Positions 1-11,200 of a stretch of DNA of 64,000 bases are shown here, in pieces. How positions within the stretch are numbered: the stretch's first letter is position 1; each line of letters starts with the position of its first letter. The stretch is from Agelaius tricolor (lineage: Eukaryota > Chordata > Aves > Passeriformes > Icteridae): contig JALJCS010000001.1 of assembly GCA_023055355.1 (NCBI GenBank), positions 105,037,881 to 105,101,880 on the forward strand. The letters are read 5' to 3'. The notes beneath the pieces were generated by a model, which saw only the letters and a program-made list of their open reading frames with translations, did not search any database and was not told the origin of the DNA. Position numbers and translations under genes: made by a program.

Positions 1-2160
1 TACTGATCATTATGTCAATTCATTACTTTATGATGCTGCTCAGCAGTGCTGATGGCCAGATATTTCCTGCTGGATGCGTAGGGAAGACTGATTGTGACAA
101 TAGTTACTAACAAGTTAAAACTGACTGTATACACTAACACTGCTGGTGCTGTGCAGGCCCTGGTGGAAATCTCTCCTTCTGCTCCACATATTGGTTAGGA
201 ATGAGAGAGAGATGCCCGACAGAGGCTAGGAGTTTTTTCTTCCAAGCCTGATCAAAGATCCACGATGATTGTAAGGAAACACCAGCTTTTCCTCACAGGG
301 TCATAGATCATCAGCACCTGGGTGTGCTCACATGCAGGATAGGACTTCTGAAAGTTTTGTCTTCAGACTTTATTCAGGCCTCTTTCTTTATTTGGAGCTT
401 ATTGAGAAAATTCTTGTGAAACTGCTGAGCTAAAGAGAAGGGTCCTGTTGATGACACCATGACCAGCATTTCTGCAAAAGTCTTTTTCTTCCAATGCAAA
501 ATATGAATTTGTGATGAAGACTTTGTGGTCATCATAAATAAATGAACAAGCTTCTATAAATCTTGCACATCATAAAGAGTGCATCATTGCAGTGGAGAAA
601 CAAAAAGGATAATTGTGGGGGGTGCAATTGCATTGTTCAGTTTTTTATTATAACAAAAACATCACCATGCTTGGAGAACCCCAGCAATAATTCCTCTTGA
701 CTGCAATAAGTACTTTTGAGGAAGAGAAAGCTGATGAGCTGCAGGCTTCCCTGCTGCTAAATTCATCTAACAACCCACTCATGGTGTTTTCTGCTTTAAA
801 GACCAATAGGAAGTTTATAAATTGGTTGGATGCTCTTCTTTTCAGTATAGTCAGATCCTGAAACTTTTCTGTTGGTCTGAAAAGCTGGATGCAGTTTGGT
901 TACTGGGCAGCATCAGTTGTGAACATTATTCAGTTATACTATCACACTGGCCACAGAGTTACATGCAATTTTACAGAAATTTGTGATTGTGGATCTGCCC
1001 AATCACCCTGAATGTAAAAGACCTGTGGGGTCTGGAGTTTGGCCATATTCCTACATCTGCACAATGTGATGAGACTTCATCTCTGCAAGGATAGAAATCA
1101 AAATCCTGAAATTAGCATCCTGAAGTATCTCAAAACTTTGAATGTGAGCTCAGACCAAACCTGAATTTTGAAGCTTATGCTTCTATCTTGGTGGTCATTT
1201 CTGATGATGATCCAAATGAGAAGAAAGCAATTTAAATCTATTTTTTTTAAAGAAAAAGCATCTCCTTTGACAAATAGGAATATAGTTCAGCAATATTTTC
1301 CTCTGATCTCTGTTATTGTCAGCAATGTGTATGTACTGAATTGAATCTGGATGAATAAGTGCTATGACAAAAAAAAGCTATACTTTTATTATATCAGAAC
1401 ATTGCTGGAAAGTACAAGCAGAAACCATGAAAAATGCTGTTTTGATGAGACAGCTAGGCCTCTAGCCTCAAAGAGGATATACCCTGGGTGCTCATTTGGA
1501 AAGAACCAAATGTTTCACATCCACTCAGTCATTGCACAGAAAAAATACTTCTTTGTATATAAGAAATATATTGGTAAAATTCATAAAACTTCAATGGAAT
1601 TACATATTGAGGAATTAATTGTATTTGTATAAGCACTGCAAGATTTTATTTTAGTCAAATACCAGTTTTACTGATCATTTTGGCTTAAATGCACCCTGAG
1701 TAACATCATTCAAGAGACAAGAAAAGCTGCACCGGCTTTTAGAGTCTAAGGATCATTTTTTCCTGAACTCTAGAGAACATGTTGCTGCCATTGGTGTATG
1801 CCACATGTGTGCAGCTTCTTCAAGGCTCTTCTCATGCTGTTCTGGTTTCCCATCATGTTGTGACCCAGCATGTCCAGGAAAACCTCACATGCCTCTTCTT
1901 TTCAAGCGTTGGCAGATTGGTGAGGGGAGAGGATGGCCTTGCACTTGACATGCAACTGAGCCTGTGGGAAAAATGTTCCAACTCTTCTCATTCAAAAGCT
2001 ACTTCTGAAATTTGGCATATCCATTACATGCCATGAGGTGGTCTGTGTTCCCTAATGTGCATCTCTTTCTGGTTTGTTTTTCACTGCTGGCAAAAAGCAC
2101 TTAGAAGAACTTTTATTTTCACCAGACCTTAAGGTCTGTAATGGCTGATCCTAGACACTT
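1..2160. other. Unique non-coding sequence, no gene seen
   Basis: I see no gene here. Open frames are short (the longest is about 93 codons at 1351-1632), have no splice sites framing them, and encode lysine/tyrosine-rich or low-complexity peptides typical of chance frames in AT-rich DNA. No repeat family was recognised. The sequence is ordinary AT-rich vertebrate DNA up to the edge of the LTR that begins near 2161. Confidence 0.6.
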
Positions 2161-2440
2161 TGTGCTGGTTTTGGCTGGGATAGTGTCAATTTTCTTCACA
2201 GCAGCTAGTATGGGCTATGTTTTGGGTTTTGGATTTGTACTGAAAACAGTGTTGTTGATGCAGGGATGTTTCTATTACTGCTGACCAGTGCTTGCATGGA
2301 GTCAAGGTATTTTCTGCTTCTCAGCCCCGTCCAACAGGGAGTAGATTGAGGGTCACAAAGAGCTGGGAGAGGACACAGCTGGGACAGCTGTCCCCACTGA
2401 CTAAAGACACATTCCACTCCATAAGGCATCATGCTCAGCA

Positions 2441-2446
2441 TATAAA
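2441..2446 (+). promoter_or_regulatory. TATA box of the LTR promoter
   Basis: TATAAA lies in the middle of the LTR, about 175 bp before the LTR polyadenylation signal, as expected for a U3 promoter. Whether it still works in this decayed copy is unknown. Confidence 0.5.
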
Positions 2447-2616
2447 GCTGAGGGAAGAAGAGGGAAGGGGGCGGACATTAAAAGTGATGGTGTTTGTCAT
2501 CCCAAGTCACCATTGAATGTAGCGGAGCCCTGATTTCCTGGGAATGATTGAACACCTGCCTGTCCATGGGAAAGCAGTGGACAAATTCCCTTTTATGCAT
2601 GGCTTTTGCTTTACCC

Positions 2617-2622
2617 ATTAAA
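2617..2622 (+). terminator. LTR polyadenylation signal ATTAAA
   Basis: ATTAAA sits in the expected R region of the LTR, downstream of the TATA box. It is the common variant of AATAAA and is in the right place for this family. Confidence 0.5.
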
Positions 2623-2749
2623 CTATTTTCAGCTCAAAACAAGGGTTTTTTTATCTCTATTCTTCTGATTGTCTCCCCCTCCCTGCTGCGGTGGCAGTGA
2701 GTGAGCATCTGTGTGGGCCTTAGTTGACAGATGCAGTTAAACCACAGCA

Positions 2750-5700
2750 CACCTTCTTTTCCAGAGCAGGATTTTCTACTTACAAAGAGCTGGGTTTCCA
2801 TTCTGTCTCTTTGACAGTATTCTGCACTTAAGGGCATTGGTTTCTGCTCTTGCACTGGCTCAGCAATCTTGAGCCCACATGAATGGGAAAAACACTACAG
2901 AAAGGAACTAAGCTGTACTTCCCATCATGAGCAAAGATTTGTTCTGCAGCAAAGGTAATTTTCAGTAAGAGAAACTCATATATAAAAACACAGGGGTATA
3001 AAAACATTTCTTGTACCACATTGACAACAACTGAAAAATTGCATAAGAGATGTGATGAGTTAAATATATGTTGTATATTCATAATACTAGGACTCCTTTC
3101 TCTGTATCTGTCTCTGTCTGTCTAGCTGTGCACATCCTGTTTCCCTGAAACTGGAAATTAATGTGTTGGATGGGCTGTCTTTGACATTCATTTTCATCAT
3201 TTCTATGCTTAGCAATCCAAACCAACTTTCTAATAATTAAGTTCATGTTAGAAGGGTACAGTGGACTTCCATACATTAGACAGCCTAATTTTTGTGCAAG
3301 ACTAATACTGCTTTACTTTGTTTGTTGTAGCAGCACTGCTAAATCTGCACTGGTTAGTGGCCTTGTCAGCATTACCATCACAAATTTCAGCTCAGTACAA
3401 ATTCCATTACAAATTTTAGTGCTTAAAAAACAACTGTTGCTTTTCGTCAGTGGTGCTGCTTCATACATGCTTAGCCAGCAAGAAAATAATTTTGCAAATT
3501 TTGTGTTTAGGTTGTTTTAGCCATTTAGCTCTTTGATTGTAGATGCCTCAAAAATACAAAACAATCTGGGAAAATGAGAAACAAGTGAGGTTTATTTTGC
3601 AAAACTTAGTCCTGAAAGTGGTTTAATTGTTCTTCAGCCTGCCAGCTCATGTGCAGTTGATGTGTTTTATCCTATTAGAAGGCAGTTACTTTAGGACAAA
3701 AATAGATACTCTAGACTGGAGGCTTTGGGTGCTCAGCAATGACAATCTCACTGACAGCTGTTTCCCCATTGCTAAGATGTCCCTGCACACCTGATGAGGA
3801 CCAGACCTGGACCTTTTCACATGCCAAATCTGTCCAGCTTTCTTAATTTCATACATGGAAAGTTGGCCTTAATACTCAACTTAGCGAAGGACATCCCTGA
3901 GCACCTGCTTCCTCTATCAAATCTTCAGCACTGTTTTTTTTCCCCTAACTTTGCCTTAACCTTCGAAAATGGTGACAGACTCCCATCCCTAAGTCAACAG
4001 ATAGAAGATGTTCACCTTTATTTTACCCTCAGCACTAACTCCTCTTTCTCGTGGATGCTTTCATGGGATAATGTTGCCATTATTTCTGCTCAAGGTACAT
4101 TACAAGCTGTTGCCTTGCTGCTGGCATCTTATTTGGGCATCAGGATGGCAAAGGTAGTCATGTGGGGCAGCTGGCCAAGTCAGTGCTCCAGGCAAGAAGC
4201 CAAAGCTGTCTTCTTTCTAATGTTCCCACTTTCTTTCGTCCCTGGAAGATCCCTCTCTTCCTCTCAAACTGATACAGAAAGACTATTAGAGAATTAATCA
4301 TACCTCAGGTGTCTTGGGGAATATTCTTGATTTTCCAGTCACTAATGTGTGAAAATCTTACACTGGAATAATGCCATATGTCAACCTGTGGCAATATCAG
4401 GGAAATATCGACAGCATTTCGTTAATGAAATGTTGAGCTTGAATGACCTGTAGGCTGAAAATTGAGGCTCCATAAATTTAAAATAGTCTCTCAGCTATCA
4501 TTTGATCTAGGGTTCCTGCTGGAACAAAAATGTTGTCCCCGTGGTCACCAAAAAAAAGTATTATTGCAATACAATAAGAAAATCTTGCCCAAAGACTAAA
4601 ACTGAAAAACCTCTCACATTGCTATGATAGAAGGACTTTTAAATTTTATAGTGGCTTTTTCTTTTCTTTTGTAGCCCTGTGATAGTGTTCCCAATAGGAT
4701 CTGCCTAAATAAACTGAGTGTATGGGTGCATGCCACTGAATTTAAGCTCTTCATTGTGAATTTCTCCATTGATTATGTCATGTGTGTCTTTACACTAAAT
4801 TCATGGCAGAGTAACCATTATAATCTCAAAATTATTATTACAAAAGAATTGGTTTTCAAAGACTGTTACTGACAAATTTTACCTGCATGTCTTCAAAATG
4901 TGAGGAAAAGAAGGCATGAAAAGCCAGAATAAGAAGTGCAAATTAAGCAACACAGCAGAAATATTAATTAAAAGAGGTTAATTGGGTTGGGGCAGGGTGG
5001 TGGGAAATGCTCTAATCCTCTGCATTACCATGTGGTGTTTTTGTGCTTGATCATTGTTGAGGCCAGGAAAATAAGGGATTGGAAATTACAGCATGGAGGA
5101 GGAAAGAAATGTAATCAACATTTTCATTTCTTATTATTTTGCACATTCCAATGGGAGGGAGAGAGCTTGGGTAGCCTGCTTTAAAAAGAGGAGGGTGTTC
5201 ATAGCACGGGGATCTCCAGAGAATGCCAGTCCTGTCTTGTGCAGTAAATTCTTGTGACCAGCCCCACAGGGTAGCTGGAATTGTGAAATAATTAGCATAG
5301 CTAGCCCTCAACAGTTAAATAATTTTAGAGATGTTCTTTCTTATTTTTGACCTCTCTTTTGAAATTAATTTCTCTTATTTGCAACTTTTAAGTGTTTTTA
5401 CCCTGTCTTTGTAAAACAAAGTAAACTCAACCTTTTATTCTCCAATCCTTTTTATTAGTGACCTGATAAATATGAAATTTTCCCTAAGGACCAAAAAACA
5501 ATACTTGAGTGTGCATGATTATTTGTAGACTTCTGTCTCCCAAACAATTTGTGAGTTTGCAGTAACCTACTGTGTCTTTTTTCTCCCTAAACTACAAAAT
5601 CCTCAATGAAAGAAAACATTTGGTTCAAGAGTTTTCAAAAACTGCCTCTCTGCAAATAATAGCTAACAACATGTAGACAGTATGAAACACATGACATTAA

Positions 5701-5960
5701 TAATCTGTTGCTGACATTCAAATCTGGATTAAGACAAGCTTAATTCAAAATTGTATTAAAAAATCCATGTAGAATTTGCAGAAATATAAGAAATAATGAA
5801 CCCTCTCAGAAGTCATGCCCTTTTTCTTCAAAAGTATTTTAGTATTTTCATTTAAATCAATGTTTATGGACCCATAAGGCCAACTTTTTAAGTGTAAAAA
5901 GTGTTAATATCCTTAATTTCCTGACTTGAAAATTTCTGTTTGAATTTTTAAAATAAAAAG
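2750..5960. other. Unique non-coding sequence with one long chance ORF
   Basis: No gene is supported. The longest open frame in the whole window (3794-4297, +, 167 codons) lies here. Its peptide shows no domain, signal peptide or repeat that I recognise, the frame is not flanked by convincing splice sites, and base composition does not change at its edges, so I treat it as chance. A short TCTG-rich stretch is present at about 3100-3123. Confidence 0.55.
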
Positions 5961-6079
5961 GCCAGGTTGGGCCTTGAAGGTAGTTGAAGATGTCCCTGCC
6001 CACAGGAGAGGGGGTTGGAAGTTGATGATCTTCAAGGCACCCTTACAACCCAAACCAATCTACAATTCCATGATTCCAC
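5961..6079 (+). mobile_element. CR1 LINE, 3' end fragment
   Basis: This 120-bp piece matches the 3' untranslated end of chicken repeat 1 LINEs. It contains GTTGAAGATGTCCCTGCCCA, then a GGGGGTTGGA core, then a GATGATCTTCAAGG segment and ACCCAAACCAATCTA, finishing with the degenerate 8-bp tail ATTCCATGATTCCA. CR1 copies are almost always cut at the 5' end like this. The order of motifs places the element on the plus strand. It carries no coding sequence. Confidence 0.9.
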
Positions 6080-7560
6080 AAAGTTTCTCTGCCAGCTATG
6101 AGTATTGCTGACACATGGCTTTGTTTCAGTTTTTAAAGGTCCCTGGATGACAGCTGGGTTTTCACAGTCTGGACAGTAGGACATTTGCAATCGTGGCTGG
6201 AAAGCAAGCAGGGAGAGATTTTATGCAGTATTTTTCTTGGCAACCAGTTGTGGGTTTTGTTGTTGTTGCTGTTATTGTTTGGGAGTTTCTTGGGGAGAGG
6301 GTTGTTTTGTTTGATTTTGGTGGAAGTGGGGCTGTAAAATGATACTTTACTGCAGAGATAATTGTTGTGGATTAATAAAATGTTGGTAATCAGTTACCCA
6401 ATACTTAGAAAAGCAAAGTCCCAAACTAAACAGCCACGTTAAGAATAACAATCTAACAGGAACCTAACTCACAGCCACTCACAAGAGCTGCCCTGCTATG
6501 TCTCAAGATATATGTATATATGAAATTAAGCAGAGAGTGACAACTTAACTTGGATTTTGTTTTCCCTTTCCTCTGTCAAATTTGTTAAGTTTCTCTTAAC
6601 CCTCCAATGATGCCAACTGGTGTTTTGTCAGCTACAGATTTAGGAGAATGTCAGCACATTCTCAAGGATTTTGGTTGCCATGGATAAGTGTATTTCTTTG
6701 ATTTTTCTGGGAAATTATATATTAATAAGCAGGATATTTTGTTTACTTTTTAATGCATATTTAATTTTGCAGCCTATTCATTCCTCTAAATTTTGACAGA
6801 AAAAGTATTGCAGAGTGTGGGGCCCCCTTAAAGACTGTCAAACTTCTGCCAGACTTTAAAGGTCAAAATCAACTGTGACACCTACAGTTCAAATGTAATT
6901 AGTTGGAGATTTACTGGGATTTTATGGCAATCTCCCAGTAGCTTAGGAGTGATATGATATCCAACCTTATGGGATCCCAAGAGAAGCACAGGTGGATGTG
7001 AGGATAAACAGTAAAATATACTAGCTAACATGCTGCACCTTTTAGCAAGTCATCAGTCTCCTACATTCTGCAAGGAATAAGAGAGCATTCAGTATTTTAT
7101 TTAAAATAAATAACCTGCCAGTCTCTGACATGGCCATCTAGTATGAAGTTGATGTATTTATTTAAAGCTTAGCTCATTCTGTATGTTCTTGGATCATTAA
7201 ACTGAAGGACTTGTACAGTCGTGATTTTTAATGAAGCATGTTTGAATAATTATGCTAATTTGCAAAGCACTAGAATCAAATCAAGTGATCAAAGTTTTCA
7301 TGATTACTATCATGTTTTTGTAACTTCCCCCATCACTGATTTCTGGATAGACTCTAACCCTGGCTGCTTCTTTTTTTTTTTTTTTCTTTTGTCATTTATT
7401 TAGAAATTGCCACTAATCAAAGTAGAAAGTTTAAAAAAATCAAGAAACACTTTTTGTGTTATGTCTCCATAGTGGACTTTGTATGAGTTTGAAAGTAATA
7501 TAGCTCCAACAGACACCAGCCTAAATACAGTCTACAATCAATACTGTATTCTGCCTTGAC
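6080..7560. other. Unique AT-rich non-coding sequence
   Basis: No gene seen. It contains a GTT/TTG-rich low-complexity stretch (about 6250-6290), an ATATATGTATATATG stretch (about 6510-6522) and a T-run (about 7371-7385). Confidence 0.5.
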
Positions 7561-7589
7561 AGAAAGCTGAATTTTTATCTGTTAAACGT

Positions 7590-8270
7590 GTGAGCTTGGG
7601 GCAGCTCTGTGTCTGAAGTGGTTTAAATCTGAAATGTGATGTGCTGCAAAGAAAGTTGATTGACATCTTTGTTTATTGAAAAGTATTACATGAACAACAA
7701 AACACGGCCAGATACAGAACACTCCATTGCAAAGTGCAGCTGTGTTATTTTTCAATCCTATGTGTTCTGCCCCTTTGATGCCTGTCTGATGTAATAAAAC
7801 TGCAAGGATCTTCTTTGATTCAATAGTAAAAAATTTGGACAAGGGTGAGATATGGAGATATATATTGGTTGCAGGGGTTTGGTGAATATCTTTCCAAGAA
7901 AAAAAACAAACGGAGTTTTAGGTTTAATGCATCTGAAACTTTAAATAAATTAGTATACATTTAATAAGCAAATCGTCTGAGTCTGCTTGAAATATTTTTA
8001 AGTATGCATTGTAAGAGGGAGAAAAGAACAATGATGACTAATCTTAAAGCATTAAATATGCAGAATACAGAATTAAGTTACATTTAAATTTCATGTTAGA
8101 ATAATTATGCTGTTCATTGACATTTTCCCATGTTTTATTAAATCTTTATTATGTCAAGGTAAATAGAGGTTAATTCTGCTGTTATCTCTTCCAGTAAAGT
8201 ATTATCTTTAATCTTGCATTAATAAAACAGTAGTAAGTTGCACAATGTGGGTAATCACCATAGACTAATT
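7590..8270. promoter_or_regulatory. Possible conserved non-coding element cluster
   Basis: The block looks like vertebrate conserved non-coding DNA. It holds TTGATTGACATC (PBX/MEIS/HOX-like) beside CTTTGTTTATTG (SOX/FOX-like) at about 7658-7678, followed by AT-rich sequence with several TAATTA/ATTAAT homeodomain cores and few simple repeats. This is a judgement from composition only; no alignment could be made. Confidence 0.25.
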
Positions 8271-11200
8271 TAGACCATTCTAAAATCTTGCCTTTACAGT
8301 ACAGTGTAGTTTAAAATAGATGTTACCAGAAAACATGGAACATAATTTAACTTATAGAAAAAATATCTTTTTCTCCAGGAAATTTATAGCTACATTTCCT
8401 TAATATATTGACTTATTGGCAATATACACTGCAAACTTCCAGCTCTGCTCTTTCTTTCTAGTGTTACTTTATCTTTAGTTACTGCAAGCTCCTTTGACTT
8501 GCCTCTGACACAGCACAAACTGTTAAGCAGAAGTCTTTGTCTTTAGCACTTTTCTGGAGAGTCCTCACTTTGAGCATTTTTCGGTGGTAAGCATAGAATG
8601 CAAAATCCGATGATTTTGGTTCCTGTGCACCTCTCTTCAGTCCTAGAAACCTAAAGGGGTTCACCAAACTACACTGCACTGTAGTGAAGGCAGCAGACAC
8701 TCACTGCAACATTGCTTATGTCTGCCTGCACACTGCTCCTGACCCACAAATCTCAGCTGGCTCATCATTCACCCCTAGGCAGAGCTCCAGGCATCTCTGC
8801 TGCTTTCTCATACAGGCAAACTCTTCCTCCTTTCCATCCTAGCCCATCCCTCCTGAAGGCCTGGTACCCACCTATTGCAGCACTGCAGTTGGGGAAGCTA
8901 TCCCACAACATCCATGTGATCCCAGTAAATTCCGAGCCCTGCAATTGCATGCACACCTCAGATTTCTTCTCTTTGTTCCTCATGCCATGTGCTAATCCAC
9001 GTTTAGATGCACTTTACAAAACTTCTTAGTCCTATCCCTTAGAAAAAGCAGATTTTACTACTCAGAATCTGCACTTTTTTTTTTCTCTTTTTGCAAGGGG
9101 TTTATTCAACTTAAAGAGATGATATGCCTCTTATTGCACTTAAGCTTACATGCTGTGGTGGTATTGTGGTTTACTTATATTACTATAATTTTGTTTGTTA
9201 GTCTTACCTTTAATTTTTGTTTTCATCAAACTACAAAATTCCCCATGGAGTTTTGTCAGGTTTGCATAGCAAATCAATCCTCACATCCTTCCTGCACGCC
9301 ACATTTTCATTTTACCAGCTTCTGTGCAAAGCCCTCCTCAGACCCACAAGTAAGTAGATGGTCAGTTACATTTTCTCATGAGCTCTATTTCATTATCTGG
9401 AGTGTCCATAAAGTTATTATTTTAAAAGCATGAATGTCAATAGATCTGTAAAAGGCATTTACCAAGCAGCTTCAGTGCTGATAGGAAAGAAAGAACTCAT
9501 TTTGAAAGTGCACTTGAGATCCATGCAGAGAGTGGGATAATTCTGTACTTGCATGCTAGTACAGCAATATGATCAGAGCACTAGAAGATATTTGCTGCTG
9601 CATGCAGGACTAGTTTTCAAGACTTTTTTCCAGTGTGTCTTTTCAAGATAAAACCTAGTTGAGAAGCACCAGTGTCTTACCAAATTACTCAACTAAGCAT
9701 TTGGAGATGTCCAGAGGATCAAATTACAAAACAAATAGTTGTTTTAAAAATAGTATTTCAGTGACATTTTTTTCTGCCCTACCTGTTTACTATGAATCAT
9801 TATAGGGTGGGAACATGAAGTCTTATTTAGATATTTAATGTGGAAATTCTTTGCAATAACAATGAAAGTATGTGAGGCTCGTTAGAACTCAGGCTTATTC
9901 AGAGACTCAGAGTGCAGACATTGCATGTTGAACCTTTAAATAAAAGTAATATTTTGTTTGTCTGAAATTAACCCTTCCAATACATGAACTCCTACCATTA
10001 TATTGAGCTGCCTTATAGCATTTAAAGACAAAAAGAACATAGAGCTTTTTGAAAGAATCTGGTTGGATTTTACCAGTTTTGCTGCAGCTTCTGTTTGGCG
10101 TACAGGAACTGCTCACACCTGAAATTCAAATGCAAACCTCTGAGATGGGAGTCAATTGAAAGGGAAACAGATATTTGCATAAATCTCCAAGAGGTGTTCT
10201 ATATAGTCCCACCTTTTCTTTTTCCTTAACTGTGGGATGACCTGAAGCAGGATTTTTCTTTTTGGACGTGTTTTGGGCAAGGAGGCATTTTCCTTAGTGT
10301 TTTACAAGCTCTGGTGCCAGTGAGGTGGTACACAGAGTCTCAGTACGTATTGAAAGCCCTCTTTAAAGTGGAAATATTCAAAGTGTGCAGGAGTCTCTAA
10401 GCGTCTGTTCCAGGGACACATTAATGCATTTGAAAGGATATTAAAGCTTAGCACAGAGGAAAAAAAAAGTCCTAGTGGCAAGATGTAAAACTGCTTAACA
10501 GAATTACATTCAGAACTTTGTGTATTTGATCTGAAAAAAAATAAATCATCTTACAGTTGCTCACATTAAAGCTGCATGTCGGTTTGGGAGCTTTTAGGAT
10601 CTTGGACAGGTTTCATTTCTCTGGTTCACGTAAGCTCTCTGTGTATTTGTGCAACTGCTGAACCTCAGAGCATGATTTCTGGTGACCCCATGCACTGTTT
10701 GAGGATTTGCCTAATGTGCAAATTTAAGACAATCATTATGTATAGTAAAAAATTATTATCCACCTTTACCCCAGTACTCAGTTGCTAATAGCGGTCATGG
10801 CTTGATTCAGAATCCTTCTCAGTTTAATGCTTCCAATTAACTTGCATGGTTTTGTGGCTGACTTGATGGCCCAGATAAAGCCTGGGCTCTTCTGAGAGAG
10901 ATACCAAGCTTCATTTCTGGAGTATGGGATAAGGAAAGCCTTGAGCCATGGCTCAGCTCTAACTACTGGTGGATTAGGAATGTCATTCAGACTTGAGTAA
11001 CTCTAGACTCTTTATAGGAGTCAGATTAAGATATAGAAAAGTGGAACACTGAGGGAGAATTAAGGCATCTTTTGACAAAAGCAGTAGCTTGAGATTTGCT
11101 CTGGGTCCAAGTGGTTGGTCTGCAAGGAGAAGAAGGTAAACCCTGGAGGAGGGAAGGCATGGCCATGAGTAGCATGTCCCTCTGTTGGCCACTGGTCTGT

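Larger units (their letters stand above)
2161..2749 (+). mobile_element. Solo LTR of an avian ERVL-type endogenous retrovirus
   Basis: A long terminal repeat left by an old endogenous retrovirus; no internal viral genes flank it, so it is a solo LTR. It opens with TGTGCTGGTTTTGGCTGGGA and closes near TTAAACCACAGCA, which match my memory of the ends of a widespread avian LTR family (TG...CA). Inside are a TATA box (TATAAA, 2441-2446) in a short U3 promoter context, a polyadenylation signal (ATTAAA, 2617-2622), and a C-rich U5 containing CTCCCCCTCCCTGCTG. The length of about 590 bp fits the family. The five bases before it (CACTT, 2156-2160) and after it (CACCT, 2750 on) may be a decayed target-site duplication of the 5-bp ERVL kind. 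Mutations throughout and loss of CpGs suggest an old copy. The family assignment is from recall; the LTR nature is well supported by structure. Confidence 0.85.

Noticed and set aside
3794..4297. Longest open frame in the window (167 codons, plus strand)
   Set aside because: No recognised domain, no flanking splice sites, no composition shift; a frame of this length is expected by chance in 64 kb read in six frames.
8500..9030. GC-richer patch with open frames on both strands
   Set aside because: No repeat family or protein recognised, and no splice sites of note.
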